This document shows positions 42,059 to 50,328 of a stretch of DNA of 64,000 bases, one piece after another. Within the stretch, counting starts at the first letter, position 1. The number at the start of each line of letters is the position of its first letter. The DNA is from Clostridiaceae bacterium. GTDB lineage: Bacteria; Bacillota; Clostridia; DSM-8532. The stretch spans positions 27,114-91,113 of the forward strand of contig JAAYAD010000069.1 in NCBI GenBank assembly GCA_012719545.1, written 5' to 3'. The translations under genes were made by a program, and so were the position numbers. The notes beneath the pieces were generated by a model, which saw only the letters and a list, made by a program, of their open reading frames with translations, did not search any database and was not told the DNA's origin.

Positions 42059-43775
42059 TGGATTCCTCCTTAAGAAGATTAATAATTTTGTCTGTTTCAC
42101 CTAAGCTGAGTGCTGTTTTTGCAATATTTGCCGCCCTCTCAAAGGAAATATTGCGGACTGCCTGCTTAACATAAGGTATGGACGCAGGTACCATTGAAAG
42201 CTCATCAAGGCCAAGTCCAATAAGCAGAACGGCGTATTCGGGATTTGATGCCATCTCTCCGCACATTCCAACCTCGATGCCTCTTTCATGGGCAGCATCA
42301 ATAACATTTTTGATTAATCGGAGCACACCAATGTTAAGAGGATTATAAAGTGCAGTTATCTTTTCATTCATTCTGTCCACAGCCAGTGTGTACTGGCAGA
42401 GATCATTGGTACCTATGCTGAAGAAGTCGGCTTCTTTTGCGAGTATATCAGCTGAAATCGCTGCGGAAGGAACTTCTATCATGATTCCCACTTCTATATC
42501 CTTGTTATATTGGATGTTTCTCTCATCCAATTCGGACATTGCTTCCTTAAGAACAGCTTTTGCTTCTCTCAGCTCTTCTATGCAGGATATCATGGGGAAC
42601 ATTACTCTTAAGTTTCCAAAAGCGCTGGCTCTTAATATGGCTCTTAACTGAGTCTTGAAAATATCCCTTTCGGTAAGGCAAATTCTTATTGCACGATAGC
42701 CGAGAAAAGGATTTTCCTCTTTGGGAATGTTAAGTAAAGCAGACTGCTTATCCCCACCGATATCAAGAGTTCTTATAATGCATGGCCTGTCTTTCATGAC
42801 CTCTGCAACCTTCCTGTAAGCTTCAAACTGCTCATCTTCGGAAGGAAGATTATCGCGGTTGAGGTATAAGAATTCAGTCCTGAAAAGGCCGATTCCTTCC
42901 CCACCCCTTGAAAGCACCTCATTTGCTTCTTCGGGAGTTGCTATATTGCCTGCAAGAAGAACCTTTCTTCCATCCAGGGTAATTGACGGTTCATCTTTTA
43001 AGGATTTTATTTTTTCTACCTGCCTGTTATATTCATTTTGCAGGTCAAGATATTCTTTAAGCACATCCGGTTCAGGATTGGGGATAAGAACCCCTTTAAT
43101 GCCATCTACAATCAATGTGTCGCCATTGTTTATTTTTTTAAGCTCACTGCCGCATCCTACCAGGGCAGGTATTTCCATAGTTCTTGCAATAATTGCTGTA
43201 TGGGAGGTTACACCTCCTTTTTCAACCGCAAATCCTTTGACGTGTCTTCTGTCCAAAGATACAGTATCTGCAGGAGACAAATCCTCAGCAACTATAATTG
43301 AATCCTCATATAGGTTGGACAAGTCTGCAGGCATATTGCCGGTAAGGCTCATGAATATATTCTTGCCCACATTTTCAATGTCCTCGGCCCTTTGCCTCAT
43401 GTATTCATCATTCAATGCCAAAAACATTGATTTTACCTGCTCAACGGCTTTAATCAGGGAGCCTTCCGCACAAAGCAATTCGTTTTTTATGAAGTCAGCA
43501 ATCATGTCCATGAGGATAGGGTCATTCAGAAGCAATTTATATGCCTCGAAAACCTGAATCTCCTGTTCTTTGAGAACTCCCCTGGCTTTTACAATAATTT
43601 CATCATAATATTTTGCCGTATCAGCTACAGCCTTGTTGAATCTATCTGTCTCTTTTTCAATTTCGGACTCAAGAATCCTTTTATCAACAAACTTACCCTT
43701 ATCCTCTGCGGCTTTTAAAACTACCGCTTTGCCAATACCTATTCCCTTTGAGGCTCCTATTCCTTTTATATTCAT
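42048..43775 (-). CDS. ptsI: PTS enzyme I (phosphoenolpyruvate-protein phosphotransferase)
   Basis: Takes phosphate from PEP and passes it to HPr. 575 residues: N-terminal helical HPr-binding domain, phospho-His region GGVTSHTAIIARTMEIPA near residue 186, and C-terminal PEP barrel with FRTEFLYLNRDNLP, LDIGGDKQ, FSIGTNDLCQYTLAVDR and the catalytic Cys in GMCGEMA. GAGGG lies before the ATG. It overlaps ptsH by 11 bases and follows mtlD. Confidence 0.96.
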   Translation of the reverse strand: MNIKGIGASKGIGIGKAVVLKAAEDKGKFVDKRILESEIEKETDRFNKAVADTAKYYDEIIVKARGVLKEQEIQVFEAYKLLLNDPILMDMIADFIKNELLCAEGSLIKAVEQVKSMFLALNDEYMRQRAEDIENVGKNIFMSLTGNMPADLSNLYEDSIIVAEDLSPADTVSLDRRHVKGFAVEKGGVTSHTAIIARTMEIPALVGCGSELKKINNGDTLIVDGIKGVLIPNPEPDVLKEYLDLQNEYNRQVEKIKSLKDEPSITLDGRKVLLAGNIATPEEANEVLSRGGEGIGLFRTEFLYLNRDNLPSEDEQFEAYRKVAEVMKDRPCIIRTLDIGGDKQSALLNIPKEENPFLGYRAIRICLTERDIFKTQLRAILRASAFGNLRVMFPMISCIEELREAKAVLKEAMSELDERNIQYNKDIEVGIMIEVPSAAISADILAKEADFFSIGTNDLCQYTLAVDRMNEKITALYNPLNIGVLRLIKNVIDAAHERGIEVGMCGEMASNPEYAVLLIGLGLDELSMVPASIPYVKQAVRNISFERAANIAKTALSLGETDKIINLLKEESNAY

Positions 43776-43811
43776 GAAACCACCCTCACCTGCTATTTAC
43801 CTCTAAAGGCT

Positions 43812-44978
43812 TTAAAATAATTTGCCATCACTGATGCGGCAATATGCATCAACAATTTTGTCAACAACGTCCGGCATATCATTAAGTCCGGTAACTTTGA
43901 CAACGGTATTTCGTATTCCGTCAGTTTTTATCATGTTCTGCAATTCCACTGATTGGGCATCGCTGTCAGCTTTAAAGTGAAAAGCTGCTGCCACCCCTAT
44001 AACAAGGTTGCTGTATTCCAGTCCATAGCCTATTGCCATTCTCAAGGGCTTTATAAGGCGGTCAGTTTTGGAAAGTTTTCTTATGGGTTCTCTTCCCACT
44101 CTGTCCACATAATCATCCAGATAGGGGTTTTTAAATCTGTTGATTATTTTGGTAATGTAATTATTATGGGCTTCTTTATCAAAATTGTACCTTTCAACCA
44201 AAGCAGCGCCGCTTTCCTCCATGGCTTTTCTTACACAGTTATATATATTGCTGTCATTAATGCTGCTCCTTATTGATTCATAGCCCAATGCTTTGCCCAG
44301 ATAAGCAGTTACTGCATGTCCTGTGTTGAGTGTAAACAGTTTTCTCTCGACAAAGGCTGAAAGGTTGTCTGTTGTAATCATGCCTTCAATATTGGGTATT
44401 TCCCCTTTAAAGGCAAGCTCGTCAACTATCCATTCAAAGAAGGGTTCAACCCTTACAGTAAGTATATCCTCATTTTCTGGGCGCCCGGGCGGAACTATCC
44501 TGTCCACAACTGAGTTGGGAAATCCTATGTATTTTAAGCAGTACTCTTTTTCCTCCTGGGTTAAGCACTCCAATACATAGCCTTTCAACGAATCTGATGC
44601 TCCAAACAGGTTCTCGCAGGCTATAATGTTTAAAAAGCCTGAAACATCTTTTTCTTTACGTCTTTTAATACCTTTGGCAATTGTAGAGGCAATTTTGGGC
44701 AATGCCACAGGACCAACGGCGGTGGTCACAATTTCTGCTTCCTCAAAAACGTCCATAAGGCTTTCATCGTTTACATGAACTCCTGATACGTTCCTAATTG
44801 TCTGAACTTCTGAATCCTCGTCAACAACTACTATTTTATATTCACCGGTAGCATTAAGTCTGTCTATAATATTGCTATCTATATCAGCAAAAACAACCCT
44901 GTAGCCGGCCAGGGAAAGAAGGCCTCCAATAAAGCCTCTTCCAATATTACCCGCTCCGAATTGAATGGCAGTTTTCAT
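43812..44978 (-). CDS. mtlD: Mannitol-1-phosphate 5-dehydrogenase
   Basis: Oxidises mannitol 1-phosphate to fructose 6-phosphate with NAD+, feeding glycolysis. 388 residues with N-terminal Rossmann site AIQFGAGNIGRGFIG, NTGHAVTAYLGKALG, and the long-chain mannitol dehydrogenase catalytic Lys/His region KLFTLNTGHA. ATG 44978 follows GGGAGG; the frame back to 45002 overlaps that site. It sits between mtlF and ptsI. Confidence 0.96.
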   Translation of the reverse strand: MKTAIQFGAGNIGRGFIGGLLSLAGYRVVFADIDSNIIDRLNATGEYKIVVVDEDSEVQTIRNVSGVHVNDESLMDVFEEAEIVTTAVGPVALPKIASTIAKGIKRRKEKDVSGFLNIIACENLFGASDSLKGYVLECLTQEEKEYCLKYIGFPNSVVDRIVPPGRPENEDILTVRVEPFFEWIVDELAFKGEIPNIEGMITTDNLSAFVERKLFTLNTGHAVTAYLGKALGYESIRSSINDSNIYNCVRKAMEESGAALVERYNFDKEAHNNYITKIINRFKNPYLDDYVDRVGREPIRKLSKTDRLIKPLRMAIGYGLEYSNLVIGVAAAFHFKADSDAQSVELQNMIKTDGIRNTVVKVTGLNDMPDVVDKIVDAYCRISDGKLF

Positions 44979-45025
44979 CTTTATTCCTCCCTGGCTTCCC
45001 AAAAAGCTTTATTTCACGGAAAGCC

Positions 45026-45541
45026 TTATATAGTGCTTGTAAACGCGTTGTAGAGCTTATTCTTGTCTGTGGTTGTAAATAATTCTTTTACGGCTTCTTC
45101 ATCCTGAACAAACTCAGCAAGATTGGTCAGAATCTGCATATGTTCATTGCCTTTTCCGGCTATGCCAACTACAAGATAAGCTATTTTTCCTTCTCCGAAA
45201 ACTACTCCCTGGGGATACTGGATTATTGATATACCGCTTTTAAGAATCATATTTTTTGCGGCTCCCACACCATGAGGAATGGCAATACCGTTTCCAATGT
45301 ATGTAGTAAGCAGCTGCTCCCTTTCCTTCATAGCCTTTATATACTCGGGCAGAACATAGCCGCTGTCTACCAAAAGCTGTCCTGCTTTTTCTATGGCAGC
45401 TTCCTTATCAACACTTTTTTCTCCAATTAAGATATTGTCCATAACAAGAACATCGGATTCCTTGCCAGAAGTTTCATTAGGCAATACGTTCTCTGCCTGA
45501 TTAGCCTTATTGTCATTTTTTTTGAAAAAACCAAATGCCAT
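45026..45541 (-). CDS. mtlF: Mannitol PTS enzyme IIA
   Basis: 171-residue cytosolic domain that takes phosphate from HPr to MtlA. The active His is in GNGIAIPHGVGAAKN (about residue 95). An N-terminal extension of some 30 residues (MAFGFFKKNDNKANQAENVL) precedes the usual start DNILIGEKSVDKEAAIEKAG, making it longer than the typical 145-residue MtlF. ATG 45541 follows GGAGGAG. It lies 36 bases after mtlR. Confidence 0.94.
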   Translation of the reverse strand: MAFGFFKKNDNKANQAENVLPNETSGKESDVLVMDNILIGEKSVDKEAAIEKAGQLLVDSGYVLPEYIKAMKEREQLLTTYIGNGIAIPHGVGAAKNMILKSGISIIQYPQGVVFGEGKIAYLVVGIAGKGNEHMQILTNLAEFVQDEEAVKELFTTTDKNKLYNAFTSTI

Positions 45542-45577
45542 AATTTTCTCCTCCTTAATACATGGCAACTGCAAAAG

Positions 45578-47692
45578 TTAAATTATATTGTTTCTCCATT
45601 CATCCAGCTTCGCAGCGTAAAGTTCCTTAATAAGATTGTGGAACCTCTCTGAAAGTTCGTTTGTGCTCTCAGAATCAGATAACTTTATAATGAGATTATT
45701 TGATATATAATCACCAAAATCTTTGATAATACCCGCATGGCTGTTCTTTAACCTTTCAGGAACCAGAAGTATTATCAAATAATTCAGTGCTCTTCCGCCA
45801 AGCTTGTTAATTAAACCTTCTCCTGCTCTGCATATGACAATTCCGCTTTCGGTTATTTTTTTGAGGCTGCATATTGCAACCACACAATGGTCATGCAATA
45901 TAAGGTTTTCCTTATTTGTAAGGCTTTCCTTAACTGCCGCCTGAACCAAAGGATCGGAATATTCAGATGTCGGAAATTGAGAAGCAAAGTCCTTTTCATT
46001 GCTGATTTCAGAATTAACAAGAAGATAATTATTGTTTAATATATCCAAAATAAAGCTGCTGTAGTTTGCTGCATTTCTTATATTGTCCTTTAACCCTTTA
46101 GTGCCTGAACTTCCGGCCTCATGTCTTGTCAGAATTCTGTCTGCACCGTATATGATCTGCTTTATATGTTTCTTATCCTCTTCCATAAGAAGGGGATTAA
46201 CGCATATATTTTTTACGGCGCAATTTTCAATTGGTATGGTTGAGATAACATAATCAACATTATTTTCTATTAAATATTCTCTGCTGATATCCGAGGTTGC
46301 AAGTATATCAATGATTTCAAGATCCTTAAATTCTTTTTCAAGCCTTGCTGAAAGAAGCCTTGAAGAACCAATGCCGCTGGGACATGCCACAATAATTCTG
46401 TATTTGCTCTTTGCTTCGGTCCTGTTCTTTTCAACCGCCGCTCCAAAATGCATTGCGAGATATCCGATTTCAGATTCAGGTATCTCGGTGGCCATTCTGT
46501 TTTTAAGCACCTGGGCCGCTCTCTCACTGATTTTGTAAGCTTCGGGGAAAAGCTGCTTTAATTTGTCAAGGAGCGGATTTCTTATGTCCAAATCCATTTG
46601 AAGTCTTCTTAAAGCAGGATCCAGGTGGCATACAAGATCATAAAGAAGCTTTTCATTTTCTGTCAGATTTACGCCAAATTCCTTTTCGGCAACCTTGATC
46701 ATTTCATTGGCTATGTCAAATAAATCTTTCTTCTCATTAAGGTTTTCATCCCTCATGGTGCTGTTGTAAACTCTGGCACCATTTAAATGCATTGTTATAT
46801 ATCCGATTTCATCTTCGGGAATTTCTATATTGAATTGTTCGGCTACCTCCTGAGCAATATCCTTTGCAAACAGGTACTCGTTAAGCTTTTTGAGCTGTTC
46901 GAGCAAAGCCGGGTCAATTGAAATTTTCTCGTTATTCTTTATTCTTTTTATCGCCAGGGCAAGGTGCACCATAAGACCAATCCTGGCACTTTCAACAAGC
47001 CTGTAAGGCAATGTTTTCTCCAGCTTAAAAAGGATATTTTCCAGCTTTCCAATGGAATTTCTGTCAATGAGGTTAAGGAGCCTGTTTCTCACGGTGATTT
47101 GAGTAATATTCTCATTTGTCTCCATACCTGTGACAGCGTTCTTTACAAGCCTTACAAGGTCTTCTTCACTTAAGTTTTCATGCAGGAGGCTTATCATGGC
47201 TCTCCTGAAATCCTTTTCCGTACCTGAGACATATACGCCCAGTCCGGCTTTTCTGACAAGTGTTAAATTGTATTTATTAAGCCATTCTTCTACTTTGTCC
47301 AGATCATTGCTTAATGTGCTTACACTCACCCCAAATTTGGAAGTGTAGTAGTAAAGCTTGACAGGTTCCTTGCTTTGAAGAAGTTCCACCAGAAGCATCT
47401 TTTGCCTGTCTTTCGGGATATTCACAACTTCCGGAATCTTCTCGTTCAGTATGCTTACAAGCCGTTTTGCGGCTTCTTCACCGCCCTCGAGCATTACACC
47501 CTTTCCAGATTTTTTATATAGACTAAATCCATTTTCCTTAAGCCACTTTTCCACACCCTGCATATCCCTTAAAACAGTGCGTCTGGACACACCTATCTCG
47601 TCAGCTATCTGATTTATTGTGACTAAGGATGCGGAATTTGCCAGGTAAAGCAATATGGACTTAAGTCTAAACCCAGGAATAAAATTGCTCAT
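45578..47692 (-). CDS. mtlR: PTS-controlled transcription activator, MtlR/LicR type
   Basis: 704 residues: two N-terminal helix-turn-helix segments (ASLVTINQIADEIGVSRRTVLRDM; KFGVSVSTLSNDLDKVEEWL), two PTS regulation domains (about residues 190-400) with the histidines in ARIGLMVHLALAIKR, GYITMHLNGA, YDLVCHLDPAL and GYLAMHFGAA, an IIB-like domain (VACPSGIGSSRLLS) and a C-terminal IIA-like domain. Phosphorylation by HPr and the IIB/IIA parts tunes its activity so that the operon is active when mannitol is flowing. ATG 47692 follows GAGG. It is the first gene of the cluster. Confidence 0.93.
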   Translation of the reverse strand: MSNFIPGFRLKSILLYLANSASLVTINQIADEIGVSRRTVLRDMQGVEKWLKENGFSLYKKSGKGVMLEGGEEAAKRLVSILNEKIPEVVNIPKDRQKMLLVELLQSKEPVKLYYYTSKFGVSVSTLSNDLDKVEEWLNKYNLTLVRKAGLGVYVSGTEKDFRRAMISLLHENLSEEDLVRLVKNAVTGMETNENITQITVRNRLLNLIDRNSIGKLENILFKLEKTLPYRLVESARIGLMVHLALAIKRIKNNEKISIDPALLEQLKKLNEYLFAKDIAQEVAEQFNIEIPEDEIGYITMHLNGARVYNSTMRDENLNEKKDLFDIANEMIKVAEKEFGVNLTENEKLLYDLVCHLDPALRRLQMDLDIRNPLLDKLKQLFPEAYKISERAAQVLKNRMATEIPESEIGYLAMHFGAAVEKNRTEAKSKYRIIVACPSGIGSSRLLSARLEKEFKDLEIIDILATSDISREYLIENNVDYVISTIPIENCAVKNICVNPLLMEEDKKHIKQIIYGADRILTRHEAGSSGTKGLKDNIRNAANYSSFILDILNNNYLLVNSEISNEKDFASQFPTSEYSDPLVQAAVKESLTNKENLILHDHCVVAICSLKKITESGIVICRAGEGLINKLGGRALNYLIILLVPERLKNSHAGIIKDFGDYISNNLIIKLSDSESTNELSERFHNLIKELYAAKLDEWRNNII

Positions 47693-47754
47693 AATTAACC
47701 TCGACCGGTGAAGATTCAAAAGTGACAATTTCGAAGAGCTCTTGTTACATTTTT

Positions 47755-47825
47755 ATTATAAAACCTGTATAGTGCTTATTTCAACGTAAAGATATCTTGT
47801 TTTGGCACTATCCATTGGTGACAAA
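47755..47825 (-). promoter_or_regulatory. mtlR-mtlFD promoter with MtlR operator
   Basis: On the minus strand -35 TTGAAA (47779-47784) and -10 TATAAT (47755-47760) are 18 bases apart. Upstream, TTTGGCAC-N9-GTGACAAA (47801-47825) fits the Firmicute MtlR activator site TTGnCAC...GTGnCAA and ends about 16 bases before the -35, where an activator would bind. Confidence 0.75.
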
Positions 47826-47872
47826 TCCTTATATATTTAGTATGATGTATTTTCAGGGAAACATACAAAAAT

Positions 47873-47905
47873 AAAAGGGTACTGCGCTTAAAACAGTACC
47901 CTTTT
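47873..47905 (-). terminator. Terminator of the gene at 47930-48469
   Basis: 12-bp stem AAAAGGGTACTG/CAGTACCCTTTT with a nine-base loop, followed on the minus strand by TATTTTTGTATG. Confidence 0.88.
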
Positions 47906-47929
47906 GTTATCCAATGTGCTTATATACTA

Positions 47930-48469
47930 TCAATGGTTGAATTTTTCGTTGAGTTCCTTTATTGTACCTTCAAATACTACCTTAAGCCCCGGAATATTGT
48001 GAAATTCATCGGGTCTAACCAGTGAAAAGCTTTTTGAGAACTTATATATATCGCTGTGGTGAAGCATCTTTGCTGCAAATTCAGCACAGGTGTTTCTGTA
48101 TTCATTATGAACAGGAATGTTAAATAACACGCCAAAAAAGCCCAGCAAATTGTATTTGTATCTCTTGGCATTCATTTTATACTGGTTAAGAATGGAGCAA
48201 AAACGTTCATAGGTTGAAACATCAACATCAATAGAATATACGAGGCACGGTGAATCAGAAAGATCCTTAAAAAGCCCCTCATTGACCACCTCAGTTATAA
48301 ATCCGCCAATAAGCGGGAAATATCTTAACCTGCGGGCAAAGCTGTAGAAGACCTTAAGCTGAGGATCAATACCTATGGAAACATGATTATATTTTGCCTT
48401 TGTATAAAACTTAATGGATTTGCAAACCAGCGTACCCATCTGGGTCAACATTATATATATCTCTTTCAT
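47930..48469 (-). CDS. Permuted NlpC/P60 (YiiX-like) papain-fold protein
   Basis: 179 residues, cytoplasmic by sequence (no signal). A histidine in YNHVSIGID (near residue 28) precedes a cysteine in RNTCAEFAAKML (near 128); His before Cys is the order found in permuted NlpC/P60 enzymes such as YiiX/YaeF, some of which cut amide or acyl bonds in lipids or peptides. Substrate unknown. The ATG has only a modest ribosome-binding site (GAGCAATG). Monocistronic, with its own terminator. Confidence 0.7.
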   Translation of the reverse strand: MKEIYIMLTQMGTLVCKSIKFYTKAKYNHVSIGIDPQLKVFYSFARRLRYFPLIGGFITEVVNEGLFKDLSDSPCLVYSIDVDVSTYERFCSILNQYKMNAKRYKYNLLGFFGVLFNIPVHNEYRNTCAEFAAKMLHHSDIYKFSKSFSLVRPDEFHNIPGLKVVFEGTIKELNEKFNH

Positions 48470-48712
48470 TGCTCACTTCCGTCGTATTTTACTTATAAGA
48501 TTGAATAACATAGTTAATTATACATAATTAGAACAATAAAAAGCATTACATATCTTTAAGGAAATTGTGTCAAAAATAGCACATATACTGACTTAATAAC
48601 TGATTTTTTGATTAGAAACCCCATTTGCTTTCTTGAAGTATTAAAAATTTTGATATAGAATTGATATGACTTTTTTATGATGGATTATTATGCGAGTTAT
48701 AAAGGGTAAGAT

Positions 48713-49726
48713 ATGAAAAAATTTAATCAGAAGAAATTTATAAGGAACATGTTACGATTGGTATCTTTGGGACTTGCGGTGTGGGCAATAGTAATGCTTG
48801 TTTCCTTTATTACCAGTATACGCCCGCCTGAAGGTAACAAAACATTAAATATAGTTGACCAGGTAAGCAATGATATAGATGACATACCCGGAAGGACTGA
48901 TACTTCCGGCCAAAGCTCCAATTCCCAACCTGAAGAAAGGTCCTATACCTTTCTTGTTGCAGCAAAGGACAAGGTTGCGGATAATACGGACACCATAATG
49001 CTGGTTAAGCTGGATTTAGGCAAGAAGGAAATCAACATCCTCCATATACCCCGTGATACCATGCTTGATACCAACAGAAAAGTCAAGAAAGTCAACTCAT
49101 CCTATCAGGTCGGCGGTATTGAGCTTTTTGAAAAGGATGTTGCAAGCCTTACCGGATTTTTCGTAAACCGATATGTATTATTCGATATTGAAGGGGTCGA
49201 AAAAGCCGTTGATGCAATCGGAGGCGTATATTTTGACGTGCCTCAGGATATGAAATATTACGACCCCACTCAGAATCTAAGCATCAATATCAAAAAAGGA
49301 TACCAGCATTTGACCGGCGAGCAGGTGGTTAAGGTGGCCCGTTACAGAAGCGGCTACTTTAACGGTGACATTGGCCGTATAGAAGTCCAGCAGAAACTTA
49401 TAAAAGCTCTTGCAAAGCAGGCATTAAAACCTGAGAATATTTTAAGAATACCTGAGATTGTTGGTATTATTATGGATAATGTTGAGACTGACATTGATCT
49501 GGGAAATATGATCTGGCTTGCCAACCAGGTTAAGGATTTCTCCCTGGATAACATTCATACCTATATGCTTCCAGGAATTGACGCAACCATTGACGGACTT
49601 TCCTACTGGCTGCCTTATAAGAATGAACTGTTAGAGCTTATAAACGATAAATTCAATCCACTTGATACTCCAATAACAGACGAGGATGTTTCTATCGTGG
49701 AATATCCGATTAATAAAGGAAAATAG
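48713..49726 (+). CDS. LytR-CpsA-Psr (LCP) family transferase, second copy
   Basis: 337 residues: N-terminal membrane helix (about 14-32), a Ser/Gln/Asp linker (about 45-75) and the LCP domain with NTDTIMLVKLD, INILHIPRDTMLDT, YVLFDIEGVEKAVDAIGGVYFDVP and VARYR. It shares the long block YDPTQNLSINIKKG with the LCP at 10497 (SDPTQNLEINIKKG), so the two are related paralogues. AAAGGG lies before the ATG. A possible promoter is TTGAAG/TAGAAT in the 243-base gap upstream. Confidence 0.92.
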   Translation: MKKFNQKKFIRNMLRLVSLGLAVWAIVMLVSFITSIRPPEGNKTLNIVDQVSNDIDDIPGRTDTSGQSSNSQPEERSYTFLVAAKDKVADNTDTIMLVKLDLGKKEINILHIPRDTMLDTNRKVKKVNSSYQVGGIELFEKDVASLTGFFVNRYVLFDIEGVEKAVDAIGGVYFDVPQDMKYYDPTQNLSINIKKGYQHLTGEQVVKVARYRSGYFNGDIGRIEVQQKLIKALAKQALKPENILRIPEIVGIIMDNVETDIDLGNMIWLANQVKDFSLDNIHTYMLPGIDATIDGLSYWLPYKNELLELINDKFNPLDTPITDEDVSIVEYPINKGK

Positions 49727-49822
49727 TCAAAATGAAGTAGACAGAATCAAAATAATGATTTATAACATATAATAGCGGGAATATTAAAAAATAAATTAAT
49801 ATATAGAAAAGGAGACATAGAT

Positions 49823-50017
49823 ATGAGAGCATGGATTGATAGAGATGGATGCATTTCATGCGGACTTTGCGCAGACACTTGCCCTGAGGTTTTCAGGATG
49901 GCAGATGACGGCCTTGCAGAGGTTTATGTTGAAGAAATCCCTGAAGATTCTGAAGAAATGGCTCACGAGGCTGCAGAAGGCTGCCCCGTAAGTGTTATCC
50001 ATATAGAAGAAGAATAA
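49823..50017 (+). CDS. [4Fe-4S] ferredoxin, single cluster
   Basis: 64-residue acidic electron carrier. The cluster ligands are in CISCGLCADTCPEVF and GCPVSVIH, giving Cys-x2-Cys-x2-Cys... Cys-Pro for a single [4Fe-4S]; only four to five cysteines occur, so it is the short Clostridium thermoaceticum-like type rather than the 2[4Fe-4S] kind. AAGGAG precedes the ATG. Its redox partners are not adjacent. Confidence 0.95.
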   Translation: MRAWIDRDGCISCGLCADTCPEVFRMADDGLAEVYVEEIPEDSEEMAHEAAEGCPVSVIHIEEE

Positions 50018-50057
50018 TAATATCTGCATGGTTAAAAACTTGTGAAATATCATATTA

Positions 50058-50092
50058 AATGCCGGAGTTTAATAAGCTCCGGCATTATCATT
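50058..50092 (+). terminator. Terminator of the ferredoxin gene
   Basis: 10-bp stem AATGCCGGAG/CTCCGGCATT with a nine-base loop, followed by ATCATTAT. The stem is strong, the T-tract weak. Confidence 0.7.
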
Positions 50093-50163
50093 ATAAGGAT
50101 TAATCAATCAAGTTAACTTAATGGATAATTTAGCTTTTAATTGCCAATTCAGATTCAATAACA

Positions 50164-50328
50164 TTATGTTCTTGAAAATACCCAAATAGAAAGGCCAATG
50201 GATATTGCCACAAGAAGAGCAGCACCGAATGCTGCCAATTTATTGCCCTTCTTCCATGATTGCCTTGCAAAACTTATGGTATATATTGATGAAAGTATTA
50301 CATAAAGAAGGCCCACATAACCACTCAT
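50164..50328 (-). CDS. Tiny membrane protein, fourth gene of the germination operon
   Basis: 54 residues: two hydrophobic segments (VGLLYVILSSIYTISFA and LAAFGAALLVAISIGLSIWVF) joined by RQSWKKGNK. The ATG overlaps the gerC stop as ATGA and AGGAGGAG precedes it, so it is translated with gerC. I do not know a named family. The strict coupling argues that it is a real part of the germinant receptor operon. Its sequence resembles other small hairpin membrane proteins only in general form. Confidence 0.7.
   Translation of the reverse strand: MSGYVGLLYVILSSIYTISFARQSWKKGNKLAAFGAALLVAISIGLSIWVFSRT

Noticed and set aside
42859..43557. 232-residue plus-strand open frame
   Set aside because: Antisense to ptsI, which has full family similarity; Ser/Leu-rich composition typical of shadow frames.
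45040..45060. cre-like sequence TGTAAACGCGTTGT near the end of mtlF
   Set aside because: It differs from the CcpA consensus at a key central base and lies in coding sequence far from a promoter.
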